A stretch of 64,000 nucleotides of DNA from Melastoma dodecandrum (taxonomy: Eukaryota; Streptophyta; Magnoliopsida; Myrtales; Melastomataceae): positions 372,001 through 436,000 of the forward strand of contig JARUPY010000090.1 in NCBI GenBank assembly GCA_029817715.1. Reading direction: 5' to 3'. Numbering within the stretch: the stretch's first letter is position 1; each line of letters opens with the position of its first letter. Both the position numbers and the translations under genes were made by a program. Under the pieces are notes generated by a model. It ran no database searches. It was not told the DNA's origin and saw only the letters and a list, made by a program, of their open reading frames with translations. This document shows positions 25,198 to 33,790 of the stretch, one piece after another.

Positions 25198-25797
25198 CTA
25201 GGCCGCGAGCTGCGCGGCCTCGGCTTCGGCGGCGGCGATCGCCGCCTCGCGCTTGTCGGGCATGGACAGGCCCTCGGCACGCACGAAGGCGATGTCGGTG
25301 ATGCCGAGGAACCCGAACATCACGCGCAGGTACGCCTCCTGGTGGTCGGCCGACTCGTACGGGCCGTCGGTGTAGATGCCGCCGCGCGACGAGGCGACGA
25401 TGATCCGCTTGCCGCCGCACAGCCCCTTCGGCGCGCCGTCGACATAGGCGAAGGTCCTCTGCGGCACGGCGAGCCGGTCGATTCAGGCCTTGAGGTTGGA
25501 GGGCAGGCCGAAATTGTACATCGGCGCGCCGATGACGACGATCTCGGCGGCCAGGAACTCGTCGAGGACGGCGAAGTCGGCCGCAAGCGCCTCCGGCCGC
25601 GGCGCGCCCGCCTGCGGGCCGCGCGTCGCCGCGACATAGGCGGCGCTCATGTGCGGCACCGGATCTTCGGCGAGATCGCGGCGGACGACCTCGAGGTCGG
25701 GGTGCAGGGCCTTCAGCCGCGCGACGAAGTCCGCCGAGAGCCGCCGGCTGACGGACGCGTCGCCAAGGACGCTGGAATCGATGTGCAGGAGCTTCAT
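25198..25797 (-). pseudogene. azoR: FMN-dependent NADH-azoreductase gene with an internal TGA
   Basis: The sequence encodes an AzoR-type flavodoxin-fold quinone/azo reductase (about 200 residues): [13 protein letters not shown] at the N-terminus, [16 protein letters not shown], then [12 protein letters not shown] for FMN and quinone binding. Codon 105 is TGA (25483-25485) where the family has the Trp of LKAWIDR. The frame continues perfectly on both sides, so a single G-to-A change explains it. Without readthrough the product stops at 104 residues and lacks most of the active site. An intact regulator of the HxlR type is divergent 72 bp away, the usual arrangement for azoR. Sequencing error is the main alternative. 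Confidence 0.8.
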
Positions 25798-25869
25798 GTG
25801 TGCCTCGTGTGCCGGCCACTGGCGATCCGCTCGACGGGACGGTATGCTTTTGTGACCGAGGCTGAATAA

Positions 25870-26316
25870 ATGACCGAACGAGATTTGGCGCAAGACGGCA
25901 CATTCTTGGGACCGACGCACAGCGATGTGCCCGAGGCACACGGCGCTGCCCTGCCGGCGGACCCGAGCGAGATCCGACGCGGCTGCAGCGGCGTCAACGA
26001 GGTGCTCTCCCGCATCGGCGACAAGTGGAGCGTGCTCATCGTGATGATGCTGGCCGCCGGACCGCGCCGCTTCAGCGAGCTGAAGCGCATGGTCGACGGC
26101 ATCTCGCAGCGCATGTTGACCTTGACCCTCCGCGGGCTGGAGCGCGACGGCCTCGTCACCCGCACCGTGACCCCGACGATCCCGCCGCGCGTCGATTACG
26201 CGCTGACCGAGCTCGGCCGCTCGCTGCGCGGGCCCGTCGAGGCGATGGGCCGGTGGGCGCAGGCCAACCGCCCCGCGATCGACGCGGCCCGAGCCCGCTA
26301 CGACGCCGGGAGGTAG
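25870..26316 (+). CDS. HxlR family transcriptional regulator
   Basis: 148-residue winged-helix regulator. The domain signature is [23 protein letters not shown] (Cys near residue 39, the redox- or electrophile-sensing position in many members) followed by [19 protein letters not shown] and the wing sequence [16 protein letters not shown]. Such proteins commonly repress a neighbouring azoreductase or quinone reductase and are released on Cys modification. Here the divergent target is the interrupted azoR gene, so this regulator may have lost its local function or serve others. Confidence 0.9.
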   Translation: MTERDLAQDGTFLGPTHSDVPEAHGAALPADPSEIRRGCSGVNEVLSRIGDKWSVLIVMMLAAGPRRFSELKRMVDGISQRMLTLTLRGLERDGLVTRTVTPTIPPRVDYALTELGRSLRGPVEAMGRWAQANRPAIDAARARYDAGR

Positions 26317-26320
26317 GGCG

Positions 26321-26508
26321 CCCCTTCTCCCGCACGGCGGGAGAAGGTGGCCTCGCGCAGCGAGGTCGGATGAGGGCGATGCCGGATGGGGCTCGGTCTC
26401 TGGCGCGACCGCCTGCCCGAGCCGCCTCTTCCACCCCGCTCCATCCTGCACCGCCCTCATCCGACCCGACTTCGTCGGGCCACCTTCTCCCGCAAGCGGG
26501 AGAAGGAG
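26321..26508. repeat. REPIN-like inverted repeat pair
   Basis: Head-to-head double-hairpin copies at 26321-26376 and 26453-26508, spacer 76 bp. Same consensus as the pair at 20605: hairpin arms CTTCTCCCG / CGGGAGAAG, inner palindrome and TCGGATGAGGG end. Lies between HxlR and the convergent monooxygenase gene and may act as a bidirectional transcription barrier. Confidence 0.9.
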
Positions 26509-26516
26509 CGTGGGGG

Positions 26517-27842
26517 CTAGGGGAAGAACTTGTTCAAAGGTCGCGGCAGGCCGAGGTTCTCGCGCAGCGTGCGGCCCTCGTAGTCGGTGCGGAAGAGGCC
26601 GCGCCGCTGCAGCTCGGGCACGACCTTGTCGACGAAATCGTCGAGGCCTTCGGGCAGGTAGGGGAACATCACGTTGAACCCGTCGCTCGCCTCCTCGTGC
26701 AGCCAGGCGGCCATGCCGTCGGCGATCGTCGCGGGCGTGCCGACGAAGGCGAGGCCGGCGTAGGAGCCCGCCTTCTGCGCCAGCTCGCGGATGGTGAGGT
26801 TCTTCGTGCGCGCCGCCTCGAGGATGCGGGCGCGGGCGCTGCGGCTGGCGTTGGTCTCCGGAATGTCGGGGAGCAAACCATCGGGGTCGTAGCCCGAGAC
26901 GTCGGTGCCGAGCATGCCGTTGAGCGAATGGATGCCGCTGTCGTAGTGCACCAAGCTGTCGAGATGCGCGCGCTTGGCGCGGGCCTCCTCGTCGGTCTCG
27001 CCGACGACGACGAAGGCGGCGGGCAGGATCTTCAGGCGGTCCGGGTCGCGGCCGACAGCCCGCATGCGGCCCTTCACGTCGGCGTAGAAGGCGCGCCCGC
27101 CTGCCAGCGTCGACTCCGCCGCGAAGATCACCTCCGCCGTCTCGGCGGCGAGCTGGCGCCCCGGCTCGGAGGCGCCGGCCTGCACGATGACCGGCCAGCC
27201 CTGCACCGGCCGCGCGATGTTGAGCGGCCCGCGCACGCTCAGGCTCGGCCCCTCATGCGCCAGCGTGTGCATCTTCTCGGGATCGAAGTAGATGCCGGCC
27301 GCGACGTCGCGCACGAACGCGTCGTCGGCAAACGAGTCCCACAGGCCGGTGACGACGTCGTAGAACTCGCGCGCCCGCACGTAGCGCGCGTCGTGGTCCA
27401 TCATCTCGGTCTTGCCGAAGTTCAGCGCCGCGTCGGGGTTCGCGGTCGTGACGATGTTCCAGCCGGCCCGGCCGCCGCTGATGTGGTCGAGCGAGGCGAA
27501 GCGCCGGGCGATATGGTAGGGCTCGTCGAAGGTCGTCGAGGCGGTCGCCACGAGCCCGATCCGCTCCGTCACGGCCGCCAGGGCGGAAAGCAGCGTGAAG
27601 GGTTCGAAGGACGTCACCGTGTGGCTGCGTTTCAGCGCCTCGACCGGCATGTCGAGCACGGCGAGATGGTCGGCCATGAAGAACGCATCGAACTTTGCCG
27701 CCTCGAGCCGCTGCGCGAAATGCTTGATGTGGCCGAAGTTGAAGTTCGCATCCGGATAGGCACCGGGGTAGCGCCACGCGCCGGTGTGGATCGAGATCGG
27801 CCGCATGAAGGCGCCGAGATGCAGGCGACGGGGTGAGGGCAT
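26517..27842 (-). CDS. LLM-class flavin-dependent monooxygenase (NtaA/SnaA/DszA type)
   Basis: 441-residue FMNH2-dependent monooxygenase of the bacterial-luciferase-like superfamily. Recognisable features: [20 protein letters not shown] at the N-terminus, [49 protein letters not shown] and [17 protein letters not shown]. These are typical of the nitrilotriacetate / pristinamycin / dibenzothiophene-sulfone group, which needs reduced FMN from a separate reductase; none is encoded nearby. Often linked to sulfur acquisition from organosulfur compounds. Start at 27842 leaves the usual short lead. Confidence 0.9.
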   Translation of the reverse strand: MPSPRRLHLGAFMRPISIHTGAWRYPGAYPDANFNFGHIKHFAQRLEAAKFDAFFMADHLAVLDMPVEALKRSHTVTSFEPFTLLSALAAVTERIGLVATASTTFDEPYHIARRFASLDHISGGRAGWNIVTTANPDAALNFGKTEMMDHDARYVRAREFYDVVTGLWDSFADDAFVRDVAAGIYFDPEKMHTLAHEGPSLSVRGPLNIARPVQGWPVIVQAGASEPGRQLAAETAEVIFAAESTLAGGRAFYADVKGRMRAVGRDPDRLKILPAAFVVVGETDEEARAKRAHLDSLVHYDSGIHSLNGMLGTDVSGYDPDGLLPDIPETNASRSARARILEAARTKNLTIRELAQKAGSYAGLAFVGTPATIADGMAAWLHEEASDGFNVMFPYLPEGLDDFVDKVVPELQRRGLFRTDYEGRTLRENLGLPRPLNKFFP

Positions 27843-28095
27843 GCGGTGAGACCGGGGTGGCTGGGACGTTACGATTAGAAGGGAGCGAAGCGGAGCCGTC
27901 GCAAGGTCGCGGACGCTCCAAAGATTGGGGCGGCCGGAGGATGTTGTTCTCTCGCGCCGAGTGCGGGCGGGGCCGCGAGATCTGTGGCAAGACCCGCATT
28001 TTGGCGCCAGGACGCGTCAGGCGTCAGGCTCTGTCGGGTAGGTATTTATACCGAATGCGCTCAGCTTCGGCAAGCGCTGCCGCGAGACGACGCGC
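27843..28095. other. Intergenic, no feature recognised
   Basis: Upstream of the monooxygenase gene. Probably holds its promoter; I see no clear operator, RNA or ORF with a ribosome site. Confidence 0.4.
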
Positions 28096-28249
28096 CCTCC
28101 TTCTCCCGCTTGCGGGAGAAGGTGGCCCCGCGAAGCGGGGTCGGATGAGGGGACATGCCGCCTCTCGCACCTGGGTAGCCCCCGGCGGCACGATCCCTCA
28201 TCCGACCCGACTTCGTCGGGCCACCTTCTCCCGCTTGCGGGAGAAGGAG
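28096..28249. repeat. REPIN-like inverted repeat pair
   Basis: Head-to-head copies at 28096-28152 and 28195-28249, spacer about 42 bp. It lies directly 3' of the helicase gene, whose stop codon is 9 bp away. The hairpins could stabilise or terminate its transcript. Confidence 0.9.
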
Positions 28250-28257
28250 CGCGCAAC

Positions 28258-30963
28258 TCACCCCATCACCTCCCTGATCAGCTCCGCCTCCGCCTCCGCC
28301 AAAATCGCGTCGCGTCCGTCGCCGTGGATCGGCTCGCGGCCGGCCTCGAGCATGATCGGCACCGCCAGCGGCGAGATCTTGTCGAGGTCCTTGTGCAGGA
28401 TCCGCCCCTTCACGCGCGCCAGCATCGCGGCCAGGCGGACGATGTCGAGCAGGCCGGTCGAGGCATCGGCCCGCGCGGCCTGCAGCAGGATGTGGTCGGG
28501 CTCGTGCCGGCGCAGGACGTCGTAGATCAGGTCGGTCGAGACGGTGATCTGCCGCCCGGTCTTCTCCTTGCCGGGGAAGTTGCGCTCGATCAGGCCGGAG
28601 ACGATCGCGTTCTGGCGGAAGGTGCGCTTCATCAGCGCGCTCTCCTGCAGCCAGTCCTCGAGGTCGTCGCCGAGCATGTCCTGCGAGAACAGGTCGTCGA
28701 TCGAGACGAGCCCCTGGCGGGCCCGCAGGCCGACGTCGGTCTTGCCCCACACCGCCATCACGTAGTCGGTCGCGACGAAGCCGAGCGGGCGCAGATGGGC
28801 GCGCTCCATGCGCCGCGTCAGCAGCATGCCGAGCGTCTGGTGGGCGAGGCGGCCCTCGAAGGGGTAGCAGACGAGGTAGAAGCGGTTGGCGCGCGGAAAC
28901 GTCTCGACCAGCAGCGCGCCGGGGGGCGGCAGCACCGAGCGCTCGCGCTGCAGCTCGAGCCATTCGGCGACCTGCATCGGCATGTCGCCCCAATGGTTCG
29001 GATCGGCGAGCAGGTTGCGCACGCCCTCGGCGAGGTAGGTCGAGAGCGGGAACTTGCCGCCGGCGTAGGTCGGCACGCGCGGCGTGTCGGAGCGGGCGCG
29101 GGTGACGAGCGCCTCGTTCTCGACGATGCCCTGCAGCGCCAGCACCTCGCCGCCGAAGAGGAAGGTGTCGCCGGGCAGCAGCGTCTCGAGGAAGCCCTCC
29201 TCCAGCTCGCCGAGCACGCGGCCGCCGCGCCGCAGCGGGCCGGTGTAGACTTCGCTGGCCTCTTGGCTTTGCCCGCCTCCGTCGCCAGCGCCCTTCTTGC
29301 CGCGCACCAGCCGCACCTTGAGCGAGGAGGCCTCGACGATCGTGCCGACGTTCATGCGGTAGGCCTGCGCGACGCGGCCGTTGGCGACGCGCCAGCGCAC
29401 CTCGCCGTGCTCGTCGGGCACCTCCTTGATCTTGGCGAAGCGCTCGTAGCCGGCGAGCGCGTAGCCGCCGTGCGCGACGAAGGCGAGCGCCTTGTCGAAG
29501 GTCTCCTGCGAGACGTCGCGATAGGGCTCGGCGGAGGTGATCTCTTGATACAGCTCGTGCGCGGCAAAAGGCCCGGCGCAGGCCATGCCGAGGATGTGCT
29601 GGCACATCACGTCGAGCGCGCCGGCGCGGGCGACCGCCGTGTCCTGCGCGCCGATGGCGGCGGCGTCGACGGCGGCGCGGCACTCCAGCACCTCGAAGCG
29701 GTTCGACGGCACCAGCAGTGCGCGCGAGGGCTCGTCGAGGCGGTGGTTGGCGCGGCCGATGCGCTGCATCAGGCGGGACGATCCCTTCGGGGCGCCGACG
29801 TTGATGACGAGGTCGACGTCGCCCCAGTCGATGCCGAGGTCGAGCGTCGAGGTGCAGACGACGGCCTTCAGCTTGCCCGCCGCCATCGCCTCCTCGACGC
29901 GGCGGCGCTGGGAGGCATCGAGCGAGCCGTGGTGGAGGGCGATGGGCAGGTTGTCGTCGTTCATCGCCCACAGGGTCTGGAAGATGAATTCGGCCTGGCT
30001 GCGCGTGTTGGTGAAGAGAAGCGTCATCCCGGCGCCGCGGATCGCCGCATAGACCTCGGCGAGCGCGTGGCGGGCGGAATGGCCGGACCACGGCATGCGC
30101 TGCTCGGTGTCGAGGATGCGCAGGTCGGCCGGCGCGCCAGGCGGCGCGACGACGAGGCGGGCGAGGGCCTGGGTGGAGGTTAGGCTCGTCCTGCTCCCTG
30201 CGGGAGCCGCTTGGGTGACGCGGCCGGTCGGATCGCTTTCCGACACCGCAGCCGCTGCGGCGCCTCCCCTCATCCGGCCCCGCTTCGCGGGGCCACCTTC
30301 TCCCGCAAGCGGGAGAAGGGGTCGCGCCCTAGCGGGCTGCCCCACCAGCCAGCGCTGCAGCTCGGCGGGGTCGCGCACCGTCGCCGACAGGCCGGTCGTG
30401 CGCATGCCAGGGGCGATGCGCCGCAGCCGCGCCAGATCGAGGCACAGCAGATCGCCGCGCTTGCCGGCGACGATGGCGTGCAGCTCGTCGAACACCACGC
30501 GGCGCAAGTCGGCGAACAGCGTCCACGAATCGGGCGAGGCGAGCAGCAGCGCCACCTGCTCCGGGGTGGTGAGCAGGATGTCCGGCGGGCGCTCGCGCTG
30601 GCGCTTACGCTTGGCGACGGACGTGTCGCCGGTGCGCGTCTCGATCGTCACGCCGAGCCTCAGATCGGCGACCGGCCGGCCGAGGTTGCGCTCGACGTCG
30701 ACGGCGAGCGCCTTGAGCGGCGAGACGTAGAGCGTGTGCAGCCCGCGCCGGTTGCGGGGCTGTTCCGTCAGTTCGACGAGGCTCGGCAGGAAGCCGGCCA
30801 GCGTCTTGCCGGCGCCGGTCGGCGCGATCAGCAGCGCGTCCTCGCCGGCCTGCGCGGCGGCGAGCAGCGCCAGTTGGTGCGCGCGGGGCTGCCAGCCGCG
30901 GGCCGCGAACCAGGCGGTGAAACGCGCCGGCAGCGCGGCGGCGGGCGGATCGGACTTCGTCAC
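28258..30963 (-). CDS. Ligase-associated Lhr-like DEXH helicase with in-frame repeat insertion
   Basis: 901-residue superfamily 2 helicase of the Lhr-Core type, predicted to unwind DNA with ATP in a repair pathway shared with the ligase at 19.2-21.0 kb and the exonuclease at 32.1-33.1 kb. Walker A APTGAGKT (residues 47-54), DELH box (159-162), SAT motif (193-195), then the second RecA domain with ALHHGSLD, TSTLDLGIDWGDVD and QRIGRANHR, and a long Lhr C-terminal region. Residues about 212-263 are a translated repeat-type insertion (30190-30320) between motif III and the second RecA domain. Without it, length about 850, as expected. It begins with GTG. Confidence 0.9.
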   Translation of the reverse strand: MTKSDPPAAALPARFTAWFAARGWQPRAHQLALLAAAQAGEDALLIAPTGAGKTLAGFLPSLVELTEQPRNRRGLHTLYVSPLKALAVDVERNLGRPVADLRLGVTIETRTGDTSVAKRKRQRERPPDILLTTPEQVALLLASPDSWTLFADLRRVVFDELHAIVAGKRGDLLCLDLARLRRIAPGMRTTGLSATVRDPAELQRWLVGQPARARPLLPLAGEGGPAKRGRMRGGAAAAAVSESDPTGRVTQAAPAGSRTSLTSTQALARLVVAPPGAPADLRILDTEQRMPWSGHSARHALAEVYAAIRGAGMTLLFTNTRSQAEFIFQTLWAMNDDNLPIALHHGSLDASQRRRVEEAMAAGKLKAVVCTSTLDLGIDWGDVDLVINVGAPKGSSRLMQRIGRANHRLDEPSRALLVPSNRFEVLECRAAVDAAAIGAQDTAVARAGALDVMCQHILGMACAGPFAAHELYQEITSAEPYRDVSQETFDKALAFVAHGGYALAGYERFAKIKEVPDEHGEVRWRVANGRVAQAYRMNVGTIVEASSLKVRLVRGKKGAGDGGGQSQEASEVYTGPLRRGGRVLGELEEGFLETLLPGDTFLFGGEVLALQGIVENEALVTRARSDTPRVPTYAGGKFPLSTYLAEGVRNLLADPNHWGDMPMQVAEWLELQRERSVLPPPGALLVETFPRANRFYLVCYPFEGRLAHQTLGMLLTRRMERAHLRPLGFVATDYVMAVWGKTDVGLRARQGLVSIDDLFSQDMLGDDLEDWLQESALMKRTFRQNAIVSGLIERNFPGKEKTGRQITVSTDLIYDVLRRHEPDHILLQAARADASTGLLDIVRLAAMLARVKGRILHKDLDKISPLAVPIMLEAGREPIHGDGRDAILAEAEAELIREVMG
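30190..30320. repeat. Repeat pair, one half degenerate, inside the helicase gene
   Basis: A well-preserved copy at 30266-30320 (CCCCTCATCC...GGGGCCACCTTCTCCCGCAAGCGGGAGAAGGGG pattern, with both hairpins) and a degraded facing copy at about 30190-30234 recognisable from a CTCCCTGCGGGAG stem and the GGTCGGAT end. The 131-bp unit is in frame with the helicase and introduces no stop. Confidence 0.75.
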
Positions 30964-31222
30964 GAGGCAAGCCTAGCGCGCGGGCGCCCGGCGAGCCACC
31001 GCGGTCGGTTCCCGCGCCGAGAGGTCGCAGATCGCCGGAGTCGTACGACCATGAAGTTTGATTTCAAATCGTTGCTCGCGCGCTCGTGAGCCGCAGCGCT
31101 CTTGCCGGCGCAAGCGCCTGCTCACCATATCCACGCTCGACGCGGTCGTAAGACGAGGCCGGAGTGGACCGAATCCCCGCCTCCCGAGTTGCATGCACAC
31201 GACCGGTTGATTGGAGAATTAA

Positions 31223-31651
31223 ATGACAGGCATGATCAAGAAGACGGCGTTGGTCGCCGCGACGGCGCTGACGCTCGGCGCCGGCATTGCGACGGTGCCG
31301 ACGACCGCGGACGCCCGCGGCTTCGGCTATGGCGGCTTCCACGGCGGCTTCGGCGGGTATCGCGGCGGCTTCGGTGGCTATCGCGGTGGCTTCGGCGGTT
31401 ATCGTGGCGGCTTCGGCTATCGTGGTGGCTTCGGTTGCTATCGCGGCTACGGCTTCCGCGGCGGCTATGGCCGTTACGGCTACGGCTACGGCCGGGGCTT
31501 CCGCGGCTACGGGCTCGGCCTCGGCGCCGGCCTCATCGCCGGCGGTCTCGCCGCTGGCGCCGCCTACGGCTACGGCTACCCGGGCTGCGGCTACGGCTAC
31601 GGTTACTACGGCAGCTACCCGGGCTGCTACTACGGCTATTACGGCTACTGA
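31223..31651 (+). CDS. Exported Gly/Tyr-rich repeat protein
   Basis: 142 residues: signal peptide (residues 1-32, ending ADA), then a low-complexity region of GGFGGYR and GGYRGGFG units (about residues 36-70), a Tyr/Gly-rich part, a short hydrophobic segment (about 98-112) and a C-terminal YGYGYPGCGYGYGYYG stretch with three Cys. Similar proteins occur widely in rhizobia without assigned function. Composition suggests a secreted, disordered or self-assembling envelope protein. GGAGA lies six bases before the ATG, and a strong terminator follows, indicating a well-expressed single gene. Confidence 0.8.
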   Translation: MTGMIKKTALVAATALTLGAGIATVPTTADARGFGYGGFHGGFGGYRGGFGGYRGGFGGYRGGFGYRGGFGCYRGYGFRGGYGRYGYGYGRGFRGYGLGLGAGLIAGGLAAGAAYGYGYPGCGYGYGYYGSYPGCYYGYYGY

Positions 31652-31672
31652 GCCACGCCGAACGGCGAAAGG

Positions 31673-31704
31673 AGGCCCCGCTTCGGCGGGGCCTTTCTTT
31701 TTTT
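31673..31704 (+). terminator. Rho-independent terminator
   Basis: GC-rich hairpin with 9-bp arms (AGGCCCCGC and GCGGGGCCT) around a TTCG tetraloop, followed by TTCTTTTTTT. It lies 22 bp after the Gly/Tyr-rich gene. Confidence 0.93.
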
Positions 31705-31821
31705 GAGCCGCGGGTTGACACCGCGTGAACTTTTTGTCGCACCGCTCGTTTCTGTCTCGAAGCACCTGGGGTGTAGGGGCATTTCGCGGAGCTCGGTTCC
31801 GCGTTTAGTAGGGGGGTCATC

Positions 31822-32100
31822 ATGGTTCAGACCCGCAAGCGCATGCGCAAGACCGCCTTGCAGCTCTCCGTCGCCGCGATCGCGTTTGCGTCGCTCGGCG
31901 CGGCCGTCGCGGCGCCGATCGTGTTCTCCGGCAATCGCGCCGAGATCGCGCAGAACCTCCGCCCGCTCGCCGGCGGCCCGACGCTGCAGCTCGCCAAGGC
32001 CGGCCCCGGCATGTCCGAGGATTGCGTCCGCGTCACCAGCATGATCGGCCCGGACGGCAAGTCCTATCCGACCAACGGCGTCGTCTGCAGCGGCGACTAA
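31822..32100 (+). CDS. Small exported protein of unknown function
   Basis: 92 residues with a basic N-terminus (TRKRMRKT), a hydrophobic signal segment (about 11-31, ending AVA) and a mature part of about 60 residues with two Cys near the end (DCVRV and VCSGD). Start at 31822 has GGGGGG a few bases upstream. I do not recognise the family. It ends 4 bp before the exonuclease gene, so both may share a transcript. Confidence 0.65.
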   Translation: MVQTRKRMRKTALQLSVAAIAFASLGAAVAAPIVFSGNRAEIAQNLRPLAGGPTLQLAKAGPGMSEDCVRVTSMIGPDGKSYPTNGVVCSGD

Positions 32101-32104
32101 ACGC

Positions 32105-33118
32105 TTGATCGACCTCAAAGGTCGGCTGGTTCTCGCGCCCGAGGGACTTTATTGTCCCCCGGGCGATTTCTTTGTCGATCCGGTCCGGCCCGTCCCCCGC
32201 GCTCTCATCACCCACGGCCATTCCGATCACGCCCGCGCCGGCCACGGCACCGTGCTGGCGACGCCGCAGACGCTCGGCATCATGCGCGTGCGCTACGGCG
32301 AGGCGTTCTGCGACACCGCGCAGCCGGTCGCGCCCGGCGAGATGGTGACGCTCGGCACGGCGCGCGCGAGCTTCCATCCGGCCGGCCATTGCCTCGGCTC
32401 GGCGCAGGTCCGCATCGGCCTGCCCGGCTGCACGATCGTCGTCTCGGGCGACTACAAGCGAGAGGCTGATCCGACCTGCGACGGCTTCGAGGTCGTGCCT
32501 TGCGACGTCTTCGTCACCGAGGCGACGTTCGGCCTGCCGGTGTTCCGCCATTCGCGGACCGATCTGGAGATCGAAAAGCTGCTGGCCTCGCGCGACCTGT
32601 TCCCCGAGCGCGCGCATCTCGTCGGCGCCTATTCGCTCGGCAAGGCGCAGCGCGTGATGGCGCTGCTGCGCCAGGCCGGCTATGCGCGGCCGATCTGGAT
32701 CCACGGCGCCGTCGAGAAGCTCACCGCCTTCTACCAGGACCAGGGCATCGACCTCGGCGAGATCCGCAAGGTCGGCCCCAAGGACCGGGCCAACCTCGGC
32801 GGCGAGATCGTCATCTGCCCGCCCGGCGCGCTGCAGGACCTGTGGGCGCGCAAGTTTCCCGATCCCGTCGTCGCCTTCGCCTCGGGCTGGATGCGCGTGC
32901 GCGCCAGGGCGCGGCAGAAGGGCATCGAGCTGCCGCTGGTCGTCTCCGACCACGCCGACTGGGAGGCGCTCTGCACCACCGTCGCCGAGACGGGTTGCTC
33001 GCGCCTCCTCGTCACGCACGGCGAGGCCGACGCGCTGGTGCACTGGGCCCGCAGCCAGGGGCTCGAGGCCGAGCCGCTGCATATCCTCGGCTACGGCGAC
33101 GAGGACGAAGCGGCCTGA
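32105..33118 (+). CDS. Ligase-associated DNA damage response exonuclease (MBL fold)
   Basis: 337-residue metallo-beta-lactamase-fold nuclease with a beta-CASP-like region. The metal motif THGHSDHA is near residue 36, HPAGHCLGSAQ near 97, VSGDYK near 118, and a late VSDHADW. The N-terminal LTPEGLYCPAGDF-like segment (here LAPEGLYCPPGDF) is diagnostic of the exonuclease of the ligase-Lhr system. It presumably trims DNA ends before sealing by the ligase. The start is a TTG at 32105, the only start that preserves the conserved N-terminus. The usual fourth member, the PdeM phosphoesterase, is not in this window. Confidence 0.9.
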   Translation: MIDLKGRLVLAPEGLYCPPGDFFVDPVRPVPRALITHGHSDHARAGHGTVLATPQTLGIMRVRYGEAFCDTAQPVAPGEMVTLGTARASFHPAGHCLGSAQVRIGLPGCTIVVSGDYKREADPTCDGFEVVPCDVFVTEATFGLPVFRHSRTDLEIEKLLASRDLFPERAHLVGAYSLGKAQRVMALLRQAGYARPIWIHGAVEKLTAFYQDQGIDLGEIRKVGPKDRANLGGEIVICPPGALQDLWARKFPDPVVAFASGWMRVRARARQKGIELPLVVSDHADWEALCTTVAETGCSRLLVTHGEADALVHWARSQGLEAEPLHILGYGDEDEAA

Positions 33119-33175
33119 TCGCGCGCCGCCCCGCCGCGCCTTGACCTGCGCCCGCGCCCGGCGCACCTCCGCGCC

Positions 33176-33790
33176 ATGCGCCTCGATCCCTTCTATCCCA
33201 TCGTCGATTCCGCCGACTGGGTCGCCCGGCTGCTGCCGCAGGGCGCGCGGCTCGTCCAGCTGCGCGTCAAGGACCGCGCCGATGCGGAGACCCGCGCCGA
33301 GATCGCCCGCGCCAAGGCGCTCTGCGCGGAAGCCGGCGCGCAGCTCGTCGTCAACGATTACTGGCAGGCGGCGATCGACCTGGGCTGCGACTTCGTCCAT
33401 CTCGGCCAGGAGGACCTCGACGAGGCCGACATCCCTGCGCTCCGCCGCGCCGGTCTCCGCCTCGGTGTCTCGACCCACGACGAGGCCGAGCTCGAGCGGG
33501 CCCTGGCGCTCGCGCCGGACTACATCGCGCTTGGGCCGATCTACCCGACACGCCTCAAGGCGATGCGCTTCGCGCCGCAGGGCCTCGAACGCATCGGCAC
33601 CTGGAAGGCGCGCCTCGGCGGCATCCCGCTGGTGGCGATCGGCGGCATCTCGCTCGATCGCGTCGCCGGCGTCCGCGCCGCCGGCGCCGACATCGTCTCG
33701 GTCGTCACCGACATCACGCTCGACGCCGACCCCGACGCTCGCGCGCGGGCCTGGGTGCAGGCGACGCGCGGGCCGGCTAGCGTCCCCTGA
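33176..33790 (+). CDS. thiE: Thiamine phosphate synthase
   Basis: 204-residue TIM-barrel enzyme that joins hydroxymethylpyrimidine pyrophosphate and thiazole phosphate. Recognised by LVQLRVKDR near residue 26, VVNDYWQAA near 57, DFVHLGQEDL near 69, GVSTHDEAE, YIALGPIYPT and VAIGGI. Length is right for bacterial ThiE. No TPP riboswitch is visible upstream, and other thiamine genes are not adjacent. It follows the exonuclease gene by 57 bp and overlaps the convergent transglycosylase gene by 14 bp. Confidence 0.92.
   Translation: MRLDPFYPIVDSADWVARLLPQGARLVQLRVKDRADAETRAEIARAKALCAEAGAQLVVNDYWQAAIDLGCDFVHLGQEDLDEADIPALRRAGLRLGVSTHDEAELERALALAPDYIALGPIYPTRLKAMRFAPQGLERIGTWKARLGGIPLVAIGGISLDRVAGVRAAGADIVSVVTDITLDADPDARARAWVQATRGPASVP

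Noticed and set aside
25483..25485. TGA as a selenocysteine codon in azoR
   Set aside because: Azoreductases have Trp there, no SECIS-like hairpin is evident just downstream, and no selenocysteine genes are seen.
26025..27836. 603-codon plus-strand ORF
   Set aside because: Overlaps HxlR, a repeat pair and the well-supported monooxygenase on the other strand; composition is that of a shadow frame.
28324..30183. 619-codon ORF antisense to the helicase
   Set aside because: No recognisable motif, and the opposite strand encodes a clear Lhr-like helicase.
33020..33175. TPP riboswitch ahead of thiE
   Set aside because: The space before thiE is 57 bp, too short, and no THI-box sequence is visible.
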